DNA from: Ceratothoa steindachneri
Lineage: Eukaryota; Arthropoda; Malacostraca; Isopoda; Cymothoidae
Reading direction: 5' to 3'
DNA: 64,000 nt
Assembly: GCA_963969495.1 (NCBI GenBank)
Contig: OZ018326.1
Coordinates: 154,938,306 to 155,002,305 of the forward strand
This document shows positions 44,941 through 56,464 of the stretch, one piece after another. The position numbers and the translations under genes were made by a program. How positions within the stretch are numbered: position 1 is the first letter of the stretch; each line of letters opens with the position of its first letter. The notes beneath the pieces are model-generated. The model did no database searches. It was not told where the DNA came from and saw only the letters and a list, made by a program, of their open reading frames with translations.

Positions 44941-47900
44941 AACATAACATAACATAACATAATTACATGGATGACAAAAGCCACAAGGGCCTATCAAAGG
45001 TCATCCACCTCCGTCAAAACCCACCCACAAAAAGCACCATCACCAGGGGAAGACAAAATCAAAGTCCCCCACAATATAATATAACAGATGACAAAAGCCA
45101 CAAGGGCTCATCATAGGTCATCCAAGTCAAACGGCCTCTTTTTTAAGGCACCCAAACTCCCAGGAAAACTACATCCAGAGGATTGCATCCAGAAACAAGG
45201 GTATCACCAATCAAGGCTTGTCAAGAACTAAATCATGCAGCTATAGATATATACAGACAATATTAATATATACAAAACTTAGGAACCATCACAACCTTCC
45301 CTTCCCATAAACTCATCCAACCTACTCTTAAATACATTTAGATTTGGACCACCTACTACCCTCTGTGGCAATTTGTTCCAGAAGTCTACCACTCTATTGG
45401 TGAAAAAATATTTTCTTAAATCCAACCTACACCCTTGCTTTTTAATTTTCAAGTGGTGATCTCTAGTCCGATTTCCATCATCTAACTCAAAAAACTTGCT
45501 AACATCCAATTTATCTATCCCGGAAAAAATTTTAAACAGCTCAATCATATCCCCTCTCACACACCTCCTTTCGAACGAGAACATATTTAATACCCTCAGT
45601 CTATCTATATATTCAAGGTGCCTCAGGGAAGGAATAATCTTTGTTGCCCTCCATTGCACTGACTCGAGAAGGTTAATATCGTGTCTAAAATGTGGGGACC
45701 ATGCCTGTATACAGTACTCTAGATGTGGCCTAACATAAGAGTTATAGAGTTCAAGAATAACCTCCTAGATCTTTCTCATCCTCTACTGAGCTCAGCCAAT
45801 GCCCATCCATTTCATAGTTAAATTCTCTATTATCTTTTCCCATGTTAATAACTTTGCACTTATCAAGGTTGAAAGTCATTTGCCACTTATGTGCCCAGGA
45901 TAACAATTTATTTAAATCCCCCTGCACTTTAAAATTATCATCAATATCATTAACTACAGCTGCTAATTTGGTATCATCCGCAAAAATTGACACTTTATTA
46001 TTAACTGCCTCCCCAAGATCATTTATATAGATGACAAATAATAATGGACCGAGAACTGATCCCTGAGGAACCCCACTGATAACATCCCTCCACTCTGACT
46101 TTACACCATTTAGCACTACCCTTTGCTTCCTGTCTTTCAGCCACTCAGCTATCCAATTTGAAACACCCCCACATATCCCAATCATTTTTAATTTATGAAC
46201 TAGTCTCCTATGTGGTACCTTATCAAATGCTTTACTAAAATCTAAGTAAATTATATCTACATTCTCTCCCTTATCTACTTGATCTGTTACAAACTCCAGA
46301 AAGTCTAGTAAGTTAGTCAAACATGATCTACGTGATCTAAACCCATGCTGAGCATCGCTGATTAACCCCTCCCTCTCTACATGTTGGCAAATTCCTTTTT
46401 TAACTATTTTCTCAAGAATTTTACAGACTACAGGAGTTAGGCTAACCGGTCTAAAGTTATTTGGATCCTCTTTACTTCCCTCCTTGAAAATGGGGACTAC
46501 ATTCGCTCTCTTCCAATCATCGGGTATTTCTCCATATTCCAGTGACCTAGTATATAACTTCTCCAGAGCTATCGAGATACTTTCTACCCCTTCTTTAAGT
46601 ATCCTAGAATGAATATTATCAGGGCCGGAGGCCTTGGTAGTATCTAAATCACCTATTAGTCCTTTTATCATCCTCCGATCCACACTAATGTTAGTAAACA
46701 CCTCTTTTCCTGACCCATGAGTACTATACATAGGACTATTTAGTTTCTCCTTTGTAAATACTGATGCAAAATGACCATTTAGTACCTCAACTATTTCCTC
46801 ATCAGTTTCTCTCACAACCCCTTCATATTTGATAGGTCCTATTTTAACTCTGCCAGACTTGTTATTAATTTTATAGTAACTAAAGAACTTTCTAGGATCT
46901 TTGTTGCTATCCTGAGCTAATTTAATTTCTGACACCCTTTTGTTCTTCTTTATAATCTTATTTAACTCATTCCTAGCCATTCTATAATCACTTAAATTTT
47001 GAATATTATTTTCTACCTGTAATTTTTTGTATGCCCTTTTCTTCTCTGAAAATTTTCTAGCTATCTCCTGATTCCACCATAATGGTTTCCTACTTTTGTT
47101 CCTAATGGCCTTCATTGGGATACATTGTTCTTGGACTACATTTACTATATGCTTGAAAGTATCCCGCATCCCATAAGCATTTTTACTTCTGAATTCTACA
47201 TCCCAGTCTACCAAATTTAGCAAGCTTCGAAGTTTTACATAATCTCCCTTATGAAAATTTGGAACTTTTTCAGCATTCTCAGTTATTTTACCCTTCTCAA
47301 TTCCCAAGTTAAAACGAACTATCTGATGGTCACTATTTCCCAATGCTTCCCCAACAGTCAATTCTTGAACTAAATAATCACTGTTAGAAAGTACTAAATC
47401 TAATATATTGTCCCCTCTCGTTGGCTCATTTACAAATTGGTTCAAAAAATTATCCTCAAAGCATTCTATGAACCTGCCACTTGTTCTATCCCTACCTATC
47501 ATATTTTCCCAGTCCACAGAGTTTAAGTTGAAGTCCCGAATAATAACTGCATCTGTTTCACATCCCTTACTTATTTCCCTTATCATTAGTTCAACCTAAT
47601 ATCTATCCAAAGTGACTCAACTCCATCCTGCTTTATTGAAGTATTTAAACTTGAAACAATGTTGTTTTTTATATAGATAATTATTCCTCCACCAATCCTA
47701 CCTGTCCTTTGACTAATGTACATATTATAGCCCTGTAAATCAAATTCACTTATAGTGTCACTAAATTCTATTTCATTAACACATGATTCAGTAACGCATA
47801 ATATATCTATATCCTCATTGCTAATATAACTAAATAGCTCATCCTTCTTGTTTCTAAGACTACAGGCATTTGTATAGAAACAATTTAAGCCCCCTATCCC

Positions 47901-48110
47901 TGTAGCACCTCTTGAAACCTGAATGACCTCACCTCTATCGCCTTGGAACCTATTTCTGTTATCTGCCAAGTCCATTCTACTTTCAGTACTATAATGTCCT
48001 CTCATAATTGCCTGACCACTATTAGTATCTAGTTTCCCGCCCGCAAAGACCTAATAACACGATCATACTCCTCCCACAACACATCTACCCCCCACCTACT
48101 CAAAAGCTTA
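44941..48110 (-). mobile_element. LINE CR1-c copy 2
   Basis: The tail of AACAT units starts at 44941. The 5' end near 48110 still holds the last codons of ORF1 (a WGVDVLWEEYDRVIRSL-like stretch, as after the SGNH motif of CR1-b). It lies inside LINE-Y: LIDCN is on one side and KKANK on the other. About a dozen LINE-Y codons are missing at the junction, so the insertion may have deleted target DNA. Confidence 0.8.
45279..48005 (-). pseudogene. CR1-c2 ORF2 (endonuclease-reverse transcriptase) with two deletions
   Basis: ATG at 48005 (MRGHYSTESRMDL). The endonuclease carries LCVTESCVNE (usually ESW), DFNLNSVDW, LDLVLSN and NSDHQIVRF. The RT is complete: KASGPDNIHSR, FRPVSLTP, QHGFRSRRSCLTN, IYLDFSKAFDKVPH, SGVPQGSVLG, FADDTKLA. 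Compared with CR1-c4, about 67 bp are missing at 47586 (after DIR) and about 110 bp at 45768 (after EKDLG), the latter flanked by GGAG microhomology. Each shifts the frame. Otherwise very close to CR1-c4. Confidence 0.87.
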
Positions 48111-48111
48111 G

Positions 48112-48270
48112 ATTGCAATCAATAAGGACTCCCAGGTCCTTCTCTTCTGTGGTGTTCTGCAGTGTGTGACGGTTTGTTCGACTTCAATATGACTTGTGTT
48201 AATTCCTCAGTCAATTTAATAGACTTTTGTATAGATTGTGGTCCCATTTAAAAGAAGTGCAGCTCAATTA
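48112..48270 (-). pseudogene. LINE-Y ORF2 fragment upstream of the CR1-c2 insertion
   Basis: Minus strand: NTTEEKDLGVLIDCN, the conserved segment preceding KKANK in LINE-Y. Upstream text is degraded. Confidence 0.55.
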
Positions 48271-48340
48271 TAATAGTGAAAGGTGGAGATAGGGTAAACC
48301 TGAAGATCTGCATCACAGGCTGGCCTCCTTTGTTCCCCGG

Positions 48341-48711
48341 TCCTGGCTGCATAATATTTTGTCCATGTTCCAATATGTTTCACTTTTTTTGAGTAAATTC
48401 AAAGGGACTGCTCATTGGGGAGATATCACTGCGGGGGGACCCACCTACGATGATCCTGAGTTTCAACCAATTGGGGGGGGGGGGGCTGGGGGTCAGAGGC
48501 CCCACTATATACTCATATACTAAAAAAATTAAAATTTTTGGTGGCAATAGCCTAAATTAGGTGGTGCTATTGTCTTTGTAATTTTGATAAATGTGTGATC
48601 ATTTTTAGTTACTTTCAAAATGAGGGGCTTCGCCTTATGACGTTTGACGCCTAAATTATAGCCCAAAATTGTAGCCCAGAAACACTGCCCCTAAACTGAA
48701 ATATTACCATA
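48341..48711 (-). mobile_element. Hybrid MITE (E/A type)
   Basis: TTTTGTCCATGTTCCAATATGTTTCAC and CTACGATGATCCTGAG match the E type. The GC hairpin is at 48486-48504. The right end CTGAAATATTACC at 48711 is the A type. It is the reverse arrangement of 40453-40768. Confidence 0.55.
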
Positions 48712-49610
48712 ATTTTTATATGAGAGGGGGGGGGGAGGTGGTGGCACTGATGGGAAGGAAATGACTACAGGAAGATGGTCACTTCCCATGTAAGGGCCAG
48801 TAGTGATAGTGGTGTGGAGGACAGGGCCATTTCCCAGGCATAGGTCCAAGGTAGAGGGCTTTCCTGAAACTGGATCAATCTTGGTAGGGAGGCTAGGGGT
48901 GGTGGTAAAAGAGTAGGAGTCATTGTCTGCTATGAAGTACGAGAGGGAACAGCCCAAATAGTTCCTCTGTCTCCTGGGGAGGGCTGGTTCCCAGAAGTCA
49001 TGATGGGTATTAAAATCGCCCATTATTTTATTACTGGGGAGGAGAGCTGAGATATTCAAACATGGATTATATATAAATAGCATCTGAAGAGGCCCAGATG
49101 CTCTAATCTGCCCCTGGGGAAGGAAGTTATAGTGAGAGGACTAGAAGGTAGGGATTGGTGGACCAGCAGCAGCAGGTTGCCTCCTGTTCTGCCAACCCTC
49201 CTGTCCATCCTGTACAAACATAACCAGTGAGCCATGTCTCACAGATGCCAACAACTAGAGGTGAATAGGAAATATGAATTGGGTAGACAAAGGAGTCATT
49301 GCATGAGTGATTTAAGGAAGGTCAGGAAGTCTGGTAGCACATCAGAAGGCTTTCTCTAAGGCTGCTACCTGAAAGAAGGTTAATGAAGGTCAGTGTAATG
49401 GGTGCAATTCCCCTGATGAAGGCAGAGGGGGAGAGCTCCGAGGTAAGCCTGGTTTGAGAGGTGTCTGTAGGTCCAAGGCATACACTACCAAGCGCGGGCA
49501 GGAGCTGCAGGCTGCATGGGGAGAAGCCGAGGTATAGGTTGGGAGGATAGGGATAGGGGTAGTTCCAGCTGGGTGGCAGCCCCCTTGGGGAGTCTTCTCC
49601 CATTTATTTT
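48712..49610 (-). pseudogene. I-like LINE ORF2, endonuclease part only
   Basis: Minus strand: IMGDFNTHHDFWEP, STLDLCLGNG and GSDHLPVVISFP, the second half of an APE-type endonuclease. A less readable stretch back to about 49610 is the first half. It stops after the endonuclease at 48712; the RT is absent. The Pro codon run near 48725-48745 is a G-rich slippage site. Confidence 0.7.
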
Positions 49611-49866
49611 TAGGCCATGGAACAAGGTGTGAAGAGGTATTATTTGGGGGGGGGGAGGAATTTAGGAGAGCGGTGTTTCTTTTGTGGTCTGGAAGTTTGT
49701 AGGGAGCAGGCAGTGATTGGCAAGAAGGAGTGGATTCAGCAGCCTTCTGAATAACAGTAATTTGTGGACTTAGGGGGTATGGTGGAACTGTAGAGTAAGC
49801 TTGTATGGGAGGGGGGGGGGGCCCTGGACAGTAGCAGAGTGTGGCATTAGATGCCTTAGGGTGGAA

Positions 49867-50872
49867 AGCGCCAGGCTATATGGTTCTTAATTTAATTTTA
49901 ATGTCTTTGAGGGAGTGATTGGCCTCATGTTGTAGCTGCTGTATTTGGGTTGCCTGGAGGTATGCTGGGCACTGCCATGAAGTTGGGCGGTGGTTACCCC
50001 AACAGAAAAGGCAGAAAGCGAACCGTGTACACCCATCGGCATTGTGGAAGCCACTACATCTCCCACAGCGGGTTTTTCCATTGCAGGAGATGTTTCTGTG
50101 GCCAAACAGAAGTCAGCGAGTGCACTGGGGGACAGGGAGGGTGTGTGGTCTCACTCGGTAGGCAGCCAAGTCCAGAGCAACCCTTTCAGGGAAGAGGCCT
50201 CTGAATTTGAGACAGATGGCCATGTTGGTCGTTGTTTTTCCCTCCCTAACAAATTTGGGAAAGCGGAAGGCATCTACTACTTGAGTTGAGTGTCCGTCCA
50301 GGACAGTCAGTTTGTCTAGGATGTCCCGGTTAGTCATGTCTGGGGAGACTGGGAAAATCCTTACAAAAGTGTAGGTTGAGGCATCATCTGTTGCTGCCCA
50401 GCACTTCATAGACCACTCCCCCAACTTGGTAACTGACTCAGGAGGAGGAGACAGGTTATCGAGGTTGGCCACCTCAATCTTGATTCCCCTCCCCCTCCAG
50501 TGATGGTGAGGGTTTGTTGTATTAATTTTTTGGCAAATATAGAGGCATAAAGGGCTTTTGCCACCTTATCCGGGTGGATGAAGCATCGGTTGCCCTCCTG
50601 TGATCTGATGAGTATCAGTTGGTCTGAGGGCTGGGAGGGGGTGCAGCTCCAGCATGGGGTGAGGGAGGGGAAGCAGCTATCGAGGCGTAAGAGAGAGGTA
50701 TGCAGGATTTGCTGGGTTTAGCCAGCGGAATTGGTACCTCACTGGCGGATGGTGAAGGAGAGTGGGACCTCTTGGAGGCAGCTGTAAAGCATTCCATGCT
50801 TTCAGTGGTGTATGTAGCAGAGGGAGCCAGCTGGTGGCTTTCTTTTCCCAGTGGCATTAGGATGCCATCCAA
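49867..50872 (-). pseudogene. I-like LINE ORF1 (gag-like, zinc knuckles), broken
   Basis: Minus strand: Ser/Pro-rich N-terminus (50872-50615), DQLILIRSQEGNRCFIHPDK, a frameshift in a G run near 50495, then TYTFVRIFPVSPDMTNRDIL and YRVRPHTLPVPQC. Three CCHC-type knuckles follow: FGHRNISC after a stop where the second Cys region should be (near 50110), CGRCSGFHNADGC, and CLFCWGNHRPTSWQC. Typical of I-element ORF1. The segment continues to about 49880. Confidence 0.72.
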
Positions 50873-50974
50873 ATCTTGGTTGGGAAAGGCTCACAGTGGC
50901 AGTTTTTAATTGTATAAAGTACACTAAAGTATTCTGGATACAACATCAACGATGAAAAGTCCAATCGGATCTCA

Positions 50975-52472
50975 ATCTACAACTCTATTGGTGAAAAAGT
51001 ATTTTCTAATACCCAACCTGCACCTCTGTTTTTAAATTTTTAAGTGGTGACCCCTAGTCCTATTACTACCTGCCAACTCAAATAACTTGCTAAAATCCAA
51101 CTTATCCATCCAGAACAGATTTTAAAAAGCTCAATCATATCTCCCTTTACACATCTTCTCTCAAATGAGAACATATTTAGTACCCTCAGTCTGTCTTCAT
51201 ATTCAAGGTGCTTCAGGGCAGGTATTATTTTTGTTGCCCTCCTTTGTACTGACTCTAGCAGGTTGATGTCATGTCTAAAATGTGGTGACCATGCTTGTAT
51301 ACAGTACTCTAAATGTGGCCTAACATACAAGTTGTAGAGTTTAAGGATAACTTCTTTACTCTTGTAGCTAATATTCCTATTAATGTATCCTAGCACCCTA
51401 TTTGCTCTATTTTTTGCCTCAATACACTGCTTTGAAAACTTCAGTGACCTATCTACTACTACACCTACGAGGGGCGGGCAATAAGTTTTGCAATTTGGAT
51501 ATAAGGAAATGAGATATGAGGAAAAGTGTTTTATTATTTTTCAATATAACTACCCTTGACTTCAATGCACTTGCGCCACTTGTCCCTGAGGCTTTGAATT
51601 CCTGACAACCAGAAATCTCCTGACTGCTGTTCAATCCACTCCTGGATGGTGAGCTGGACATCATCGTCCCCAAACCGGCGTCCAGGCAGGGCAGCCTTGA
51701 GCTGGGGAATAAGAAGTAGTCGCTAGGGGCCAGATCTGGAGTGTAGGGGGAATGGTTGAGCTCCTTGAATCTGCCCTCACGCAGGGCAGCTTGTGCAACT
51801 CTGGCCTTGTGGACGGGGGCATTGTTGTGGAGGAGCAGAACACCGCATGTCAACTTGCCGCACTGCTTCTGACGGATGCACTTCTTCAACCCAGCCAGTT
51901 CCTCGGCGTAATCAACATTCTCTCCCTTATCTAATTGCTTAGTAACATAATTCATAAAATCTATTAAATTTGTTAAACATGATCTACCTCTTCTAAAACC
52001 ATACTGAGTATCATATATTAACCTACCACACTCTAGATGGTCAGAACTCCCCTTCTTAACTATCTTCTCAAAAATTTTACAAATAATAGAAGTTAAGCTT
52101 ACCAGCCTAAAGTTATTCATGTCCTCTTTACTTCCCTTTTTAAAAATTGGCACTATATTCGCTAATTTCCAATCATTAGGTATTTCTCCAAACTCTAGTG
52201 ATCTAGTATATAACTTATCAAGAGATACTGCAATACTATCTACACCTTTGAGTAACCTAGAATGAATGTTTTCTGGGCCAGATGGCTTTCTTTCAAAACC
52301 CCTTCATATCTAATAGGCCCTATTTTATCACTGTTAGATTTGTTATTAATTCTATAATAGCTAAAGAATTTTCTTGTTTCTTTATTATTACTTTGAGCTA
52401 ATTTAATTTCTGCTGCTCTTTTGCTCTTCTTAATAATCTTACTTCATTTCTGGTCGACCTATAATGATTTAA
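50975..52472 (-). pseudogene. Diverged LINE CR1-c copy 3, with mariner remnant and deletion
   Basis: Minus strand from NHYRSTRNEV (about 52465) through KKSKRAAEIKLAQ, a stretch with SGPENIHSR-like text, NFRLVSLTS, QYGFRRGRSCLTN and QLDKGENVD (51920). There the mariner remnant begins. LINE text resumes after it with VVVDRSLKFSKQCIEA and IQAWSPHFRHDINLLESVQ, ending truncated near 50975. The RT catalytic core (motifs A to C) is gone. CR1-c4 is inserted at its upstream side. Confidence 0.78.
51470..51920 (-). pseudogene. mariner (Mos1-like) transposase C-terminal remnant
   Basis: Minus strand: YAEELAGLKKCIRQKQCGKL, LLLHNNAPVHKARVAQAALR, FKELNHSPYTPDLAPSDYFLF. This is the C-terminal half of a mariner transposase. 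The second catalytic Asp (HDNAPxH) is Asn, and the third Asp in APSDY remains. One terminal inverted repeat is kept at the left: CGAGGGGCGGGCAATAAG after a TA at 51470-51471. The other end is deleted. Confidence 0.82.
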
Positions 52473-52489
52473 ATAGTGGTCAGGGAATT

Positions 52490-53835
52490 ATGAGAGGACA
52501 TTATAGTACTGAAAGTAGAATGGACTTGGCAGATAACAGAAATAAGTTCCAAGGCGATAGAGGTGAGGTCATTCAAGTTTCAAGAGGTGCTTCAGGGATA
52601 GGGGGGTTAAATTGTTTCTATACAAATGCTCGTAGTCTTAGAAACAAGAAGGATGAGCTATTTAGTTATATTAGCAATGAGGATATAGATATATTATGCG
52701 TTACTGAATCATGGGTTAATGAAATAGAATTTAGTGACACTATAAATGAATTTGATTTACAGGGCTATAATATGTACATTAGTCAAAGGACAGGTAGGAT
52801 TGGTGGAGGAATAATTATCTATATAAAAAACAACATTGTTTCAAGTTTAAATACTTCAATAAAGCAGGATGGAGTTGAGTCACTTTGGATAGATATTAGG
52901 TTCAGTAAAAATAGAATGGTGCATTTGGGAGCTTTTTACAGGCCACCTGGGCAGACTGAGGATATAGATGAACTAATGATAAGGGAAATAAGTAAGGGAT
53001 GTGAAACAGATGCAGTTATTATTGGGGACTTCAACTTAAACTCTGTGGACTGGGAAAATATGATAGGTAGGGATAGAACAAGTGGCAGGTTCATAGAATG
53101 CTTTGAGGATAATTTTTTGAATCAATTTGTTAATGAGCCAACGAGGGGGGACAATATATTAGATTTAGTACTTTTTAACAGTGATCATTTAGTTCAAGAA
53201 TTGACTGTTGGGGAAGCATTGGGAAATAGTGACCATCAGATAGTTCGTTTTAACTTGGGAATTGAGAAGGGTAAAATAACTGAGAATGCTGAAAAAGTTC
53301 CAAATTTTCATAAGGGAGATTATGTAAAACTTCGAAGCTTGCTAAATTTGGTACACTGGGATATAGAATTCAGAGGTAAAAATGCTTATGGGATGTGGGA
53401 TACTTTCAAGCATATAATAAATGTAGTCCAAGAACAATGTATCCCAATGAAGGCCATTAGGAACAAAAGTAGGAAACCATTATGGTGGAATCAGGAGATA
53501 GCTAGAAAAATTTCAGAGAAGAAAAGGGCATATAAAAAATTACAGGTAGAAAATAATATTCAAAATTTAAGTGATTATAGAATGGCTAGGAATGAGTTAA
53601 ATAAGATTATAAAGAAGAACAAAAGGGTGTCAGAAATTAAATTAGCTCATGATAGCAACAAAGATCCTAGAAAGTTCTTTAGTTACTATAAAATTAATAA
53701 CAAGTCTGGCAGAGTTAAAATAGGACCTATCAAATATGAAGGGGTTGTGAGAGAAACTGATGAGGAAATAGTTGAGGTACTAAATGGTCATTTTGCATCA
53801 GTATTTACAAAAGAGAAACTAAATAGTCCTATGTA
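52490..53835 (+). pseudogene. CR1-c4 ORF2, first part (endonuclease)
   Basis: ATG at 52490, open to the Tc1 insertion. Endonuclease residues: LCVTESW, IIGDFN, LDLVLF and NSDHQIVRF. The linker reaches LNSPMYS, where the transposon interrupts. This part contains no stop or frameshift. Confidence 0.86.
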
Positions 53836-55243
53836 CAGTGGCGGCAACAAAAAAAGTGACATTTAATATTGGCAACAGAAATCGATACACAAAATCGTTT
53901 TCACGATTTTACTTGCCAACTAGCCAATGAAAAGGTGCGGGGCTTATGCCGCAAGTGGACGACTCTCCTGAGCTAAGACAAGAGAACTGCGCTTTACTGG
54001 AACTCAGTGTCTCGTTTGAGCTCGTACAGTTAGGCTTTAGTGTATGGCACTCCAGCGTGCTGATTTCCTGCATTCGTGCCTACATTTGACGTGCTATAAC
54101 TTCTGTGCAAATGGATACAATGGGGCGGAAAAAGCTTTCTATGACAGAGAAAAGCCGTGCCTTGACCCTATTAGAGCAGGGAAAGTCTTTTATTAATGTA
54201 GCAGCAGATTTAGGAACCTCAAAAAATACGATTCATCGTCTAAAACGGGCAGCTGAGTTATTGCCACCAGGTACCATACCAAAGATGAAGGAGGGCATTG
54301 GTGCAGCTAGGAAGACATCTCCAAGGACTGATAATATCCTAAGGCGTGAAGTGATGTCAGACCCTTCTGTAACCTCCGCTTCAATCAAGAAAAAACACCC
54401 AGACCTCCTCCAGAACGTCGCCCTCAGGACCATCCGTCATTGCTTACAGAAGGACTTATGCCTACCGGCTCGCCGCGCTGCCAAGATGCCACTTCTTACC
54501 AAGACTATGAAGATGAAAAGGCTCAATTTGTGCAAGACCTATAAACATTGGACAGCTGCCCATTGGAAGAAGGTTATGTTCAGTGATTAAAACACCTTTA
54601 GGCTGGTCAGAGGAGAGTCAAAGATCGTGCGTCGTCCCAGCAATGTGTCTCGGTATAAACCAAAATATACCGTGAAAACTGTGAAGCACCCTGATAGTGT
54701 GATGGTGTGTGGTGCCTTTAGTGGAAATAAGGGCAGAGGGGTCTGTACTTCCTTCCCAAGAATGTAACCATGAGGGGGACTAACTATCTGGAAGTTTTGA
54801 GGCAGCACATGCTGCCATTTTGGGAAATTCATCAGTGTGAATTTTTCATGCATGATGGTGCCCCTGCTCACAGGTCCCAGTTAGTGAAAAGGTTCTTCAA
54901 TGATAATAATATTAGTGTTTTGGAGTGGCCTGGTAATTCCCCGGACCTAAATCCTATTGAGAATGCTTGGAATCTGATGAAAACCAAAGTTCAAGAGCCA
55001 GCACTCGGCAGCATCAAGGATCTGATAGAATCACTGAAGAAGATCTGGGTTACGATCGACCCCACCTACTTCGCAAACCTTACTGAATCAATGCCCAATC
55101 GACTCAGGATGATCATCAAGTGCAAGGGCAACATGACCAAGTATTAACTTTCATGAAATATTCATAATAAAATATGTAAGTTACATTTTTCTGTTTCATT
55201 TTCTCTGAATTGTCACATGTCACTTTTTTTGTTGCCGCCACTG
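53836..55243 (+). mobile_element. Tc1-like DNA transposon in CR1-c4
   Basis: 1408 bp with perfect 26-bp terminal inverted repeats (53836-53861 and 55218-55243), starting CAGTGGCGGCAAC and ending with GTGACA inward. The target TA is duplicated at 53834-53835 and 55244-55245. The uninterrupted paralogue in CR1-c2 (about 46722-46735) reads CCTATGTATAGTAC, an empty site. Confidence 0.95.
54111..55147 (+). pseudogene. Tc1-like transposase, one stop and one frameshift
   Basis: Start ATG 54111. The paired-type helix-turn-helix lies at residues about 8-50 (LSMTEKSRALTLLEQGKSF, then NTIHRLKRA), followed by a second helix-turn-helix region to about 120. First catalytic Asp is in FSD; the next codon, normally Glu, is TAA (54588-54590). 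Then DGAPAH and SPDLNPIEN give the DD34E spacing. A one-base change near 54738 shifts the frame between GRG and the segment before MRGTNYLEVL. The protein ends NRLRMIIKCKG near 55147. Two lesions and perfect repeats suggest a fairly recent but inactive copy. Confidence 0.9.
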
Positions 55244-55245
55244 TA

Positions 55246-56464
55246 TAGTACTCATAGGTCAGGAAAAGAGGTGTTTACTAACATTTGTGTGGATCGGAGG
55301 ATGATAAAAGGACTAATAGGTGATTTAGATACTACCAAGGCCTCCGGCCCTGATAATATTCATTCTAGGATACTTAAAGAAGGGGTAGAAAGTATCTCAA
55401 TAGCTCTGGACAAGTTATATACTAGGTCATTGGAATATGGAGAAATACCCGATGATTGGAAGAGAGCGAATGTAGTCCCCATTTTCAAGAAGGGTAGTAA
55501 AGAGGATCCAAATAACTTTAGACCGGTTAGCCTAACTCCTGTAGTCTGTAAAATTCTTGAGAAAATAGTTAAAAAAGGGATTTGCCAACATCTAGAGAGG
55601 GAGGGGTTAATCAGCGATGCTCAGCATGGGTTTAGATCAGGTAGATCATGTTTGACTAACTTACTAGACTTTCTGGAGTTTGTAACAGATCAAGTAGATA
55701 AGGGAGAGAATGTAGATATAATTTACTTAGATTTTAGTAAAGCATTTGATAAGGTACCACACAGGAGACTAGTTCATAAATTAAAAATGATTGGGATATG
55801 TGGGGGTGTTTCAAATTGGATAGCTGAGTGGCTGAAAGACAGTAAGCAAAGGGTAGTGCTAAATGGTGTAAAGTCAGAGTGGAGGGATGTTATCAGTGGG
55901 GTTCCTCAGGGATCAGTTCTCGGTCCATTATTATTTGTCATCTATATAAACGATCTTGGGGAGGCAGTTAATAATAAAGTGTCAATTTTTGCGGATGATA
56001 CCAAATTAGCAGCTGTAGTTAAAGATATTGATGATAATTTTAAAGTGCAGGGGGACTTAAATAAATTGTTATCCTGGGCACATAAATGGCAAATGACTTT
56101 CAACCTTGATAAGTGCAAAGTTATTAACATGGGAAAAGATAATAGAGAATTTAACTATGAAATGGATGGGCATTGGCTGAGCTCAGTAGAGGATGAGAAA
56201 GATCTAGGAGTAGTAATAGATAAGTCATTAAGGTTTTCTAAGCAGTGTATTGAAGCAAGAAATAGGGCAAATAGAGTGTTGGGTTTTATTAAGAGAAATG
56301 TCAGTTACAAAAGTAAGGAGGTTATTCTTAAACTCTATAACTCTTATGTTAGGCCACATCTAGAGTACTGTATACAGGCATGGTCCCCACATTTTAGACA
56401 CGATATTAACCTTCTTGAGTCAGTGCAACGGAGGGCAACAAAGATTATTCCTTCCCTGAGGCAC
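55246..56464 (+). pseudogene. CR1-c4 ORF2, second part (reverse transcriptase)
   Basis: Continues in the same frame after the Tc1 element: STHRSGKEVF, KASGPDNIHSR, FRPVSLTP, QHGFRSGRSCLTN, IYLDFSKAFDKVPH, SGVPQGSVLG, IFADDTKLAAVV, VLGFIKRNVSYKSKEV, then SVQRRATKIIPSLRH. It is cut at 56464 by the GYP4 LTR. No stop inside. The rest presumably lies beyond GYP4, outside the window. Confidence 0.88.

Larger units (their letters stand above)
52472..56464 (+). mobile_element. LINE CR1-c copy 4, interrupted by Tc1 and GYP4
   Basis: Begins just before the ORF2 ATG (52490), so it is 5'-truncated. It is cut by the Tc1-like element at 53835/55244 and by the GYP4 LTR at 56465. Nearly identical to CR1-c2 over the shared part, in opposite orientation. 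Confidence 0.85.
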
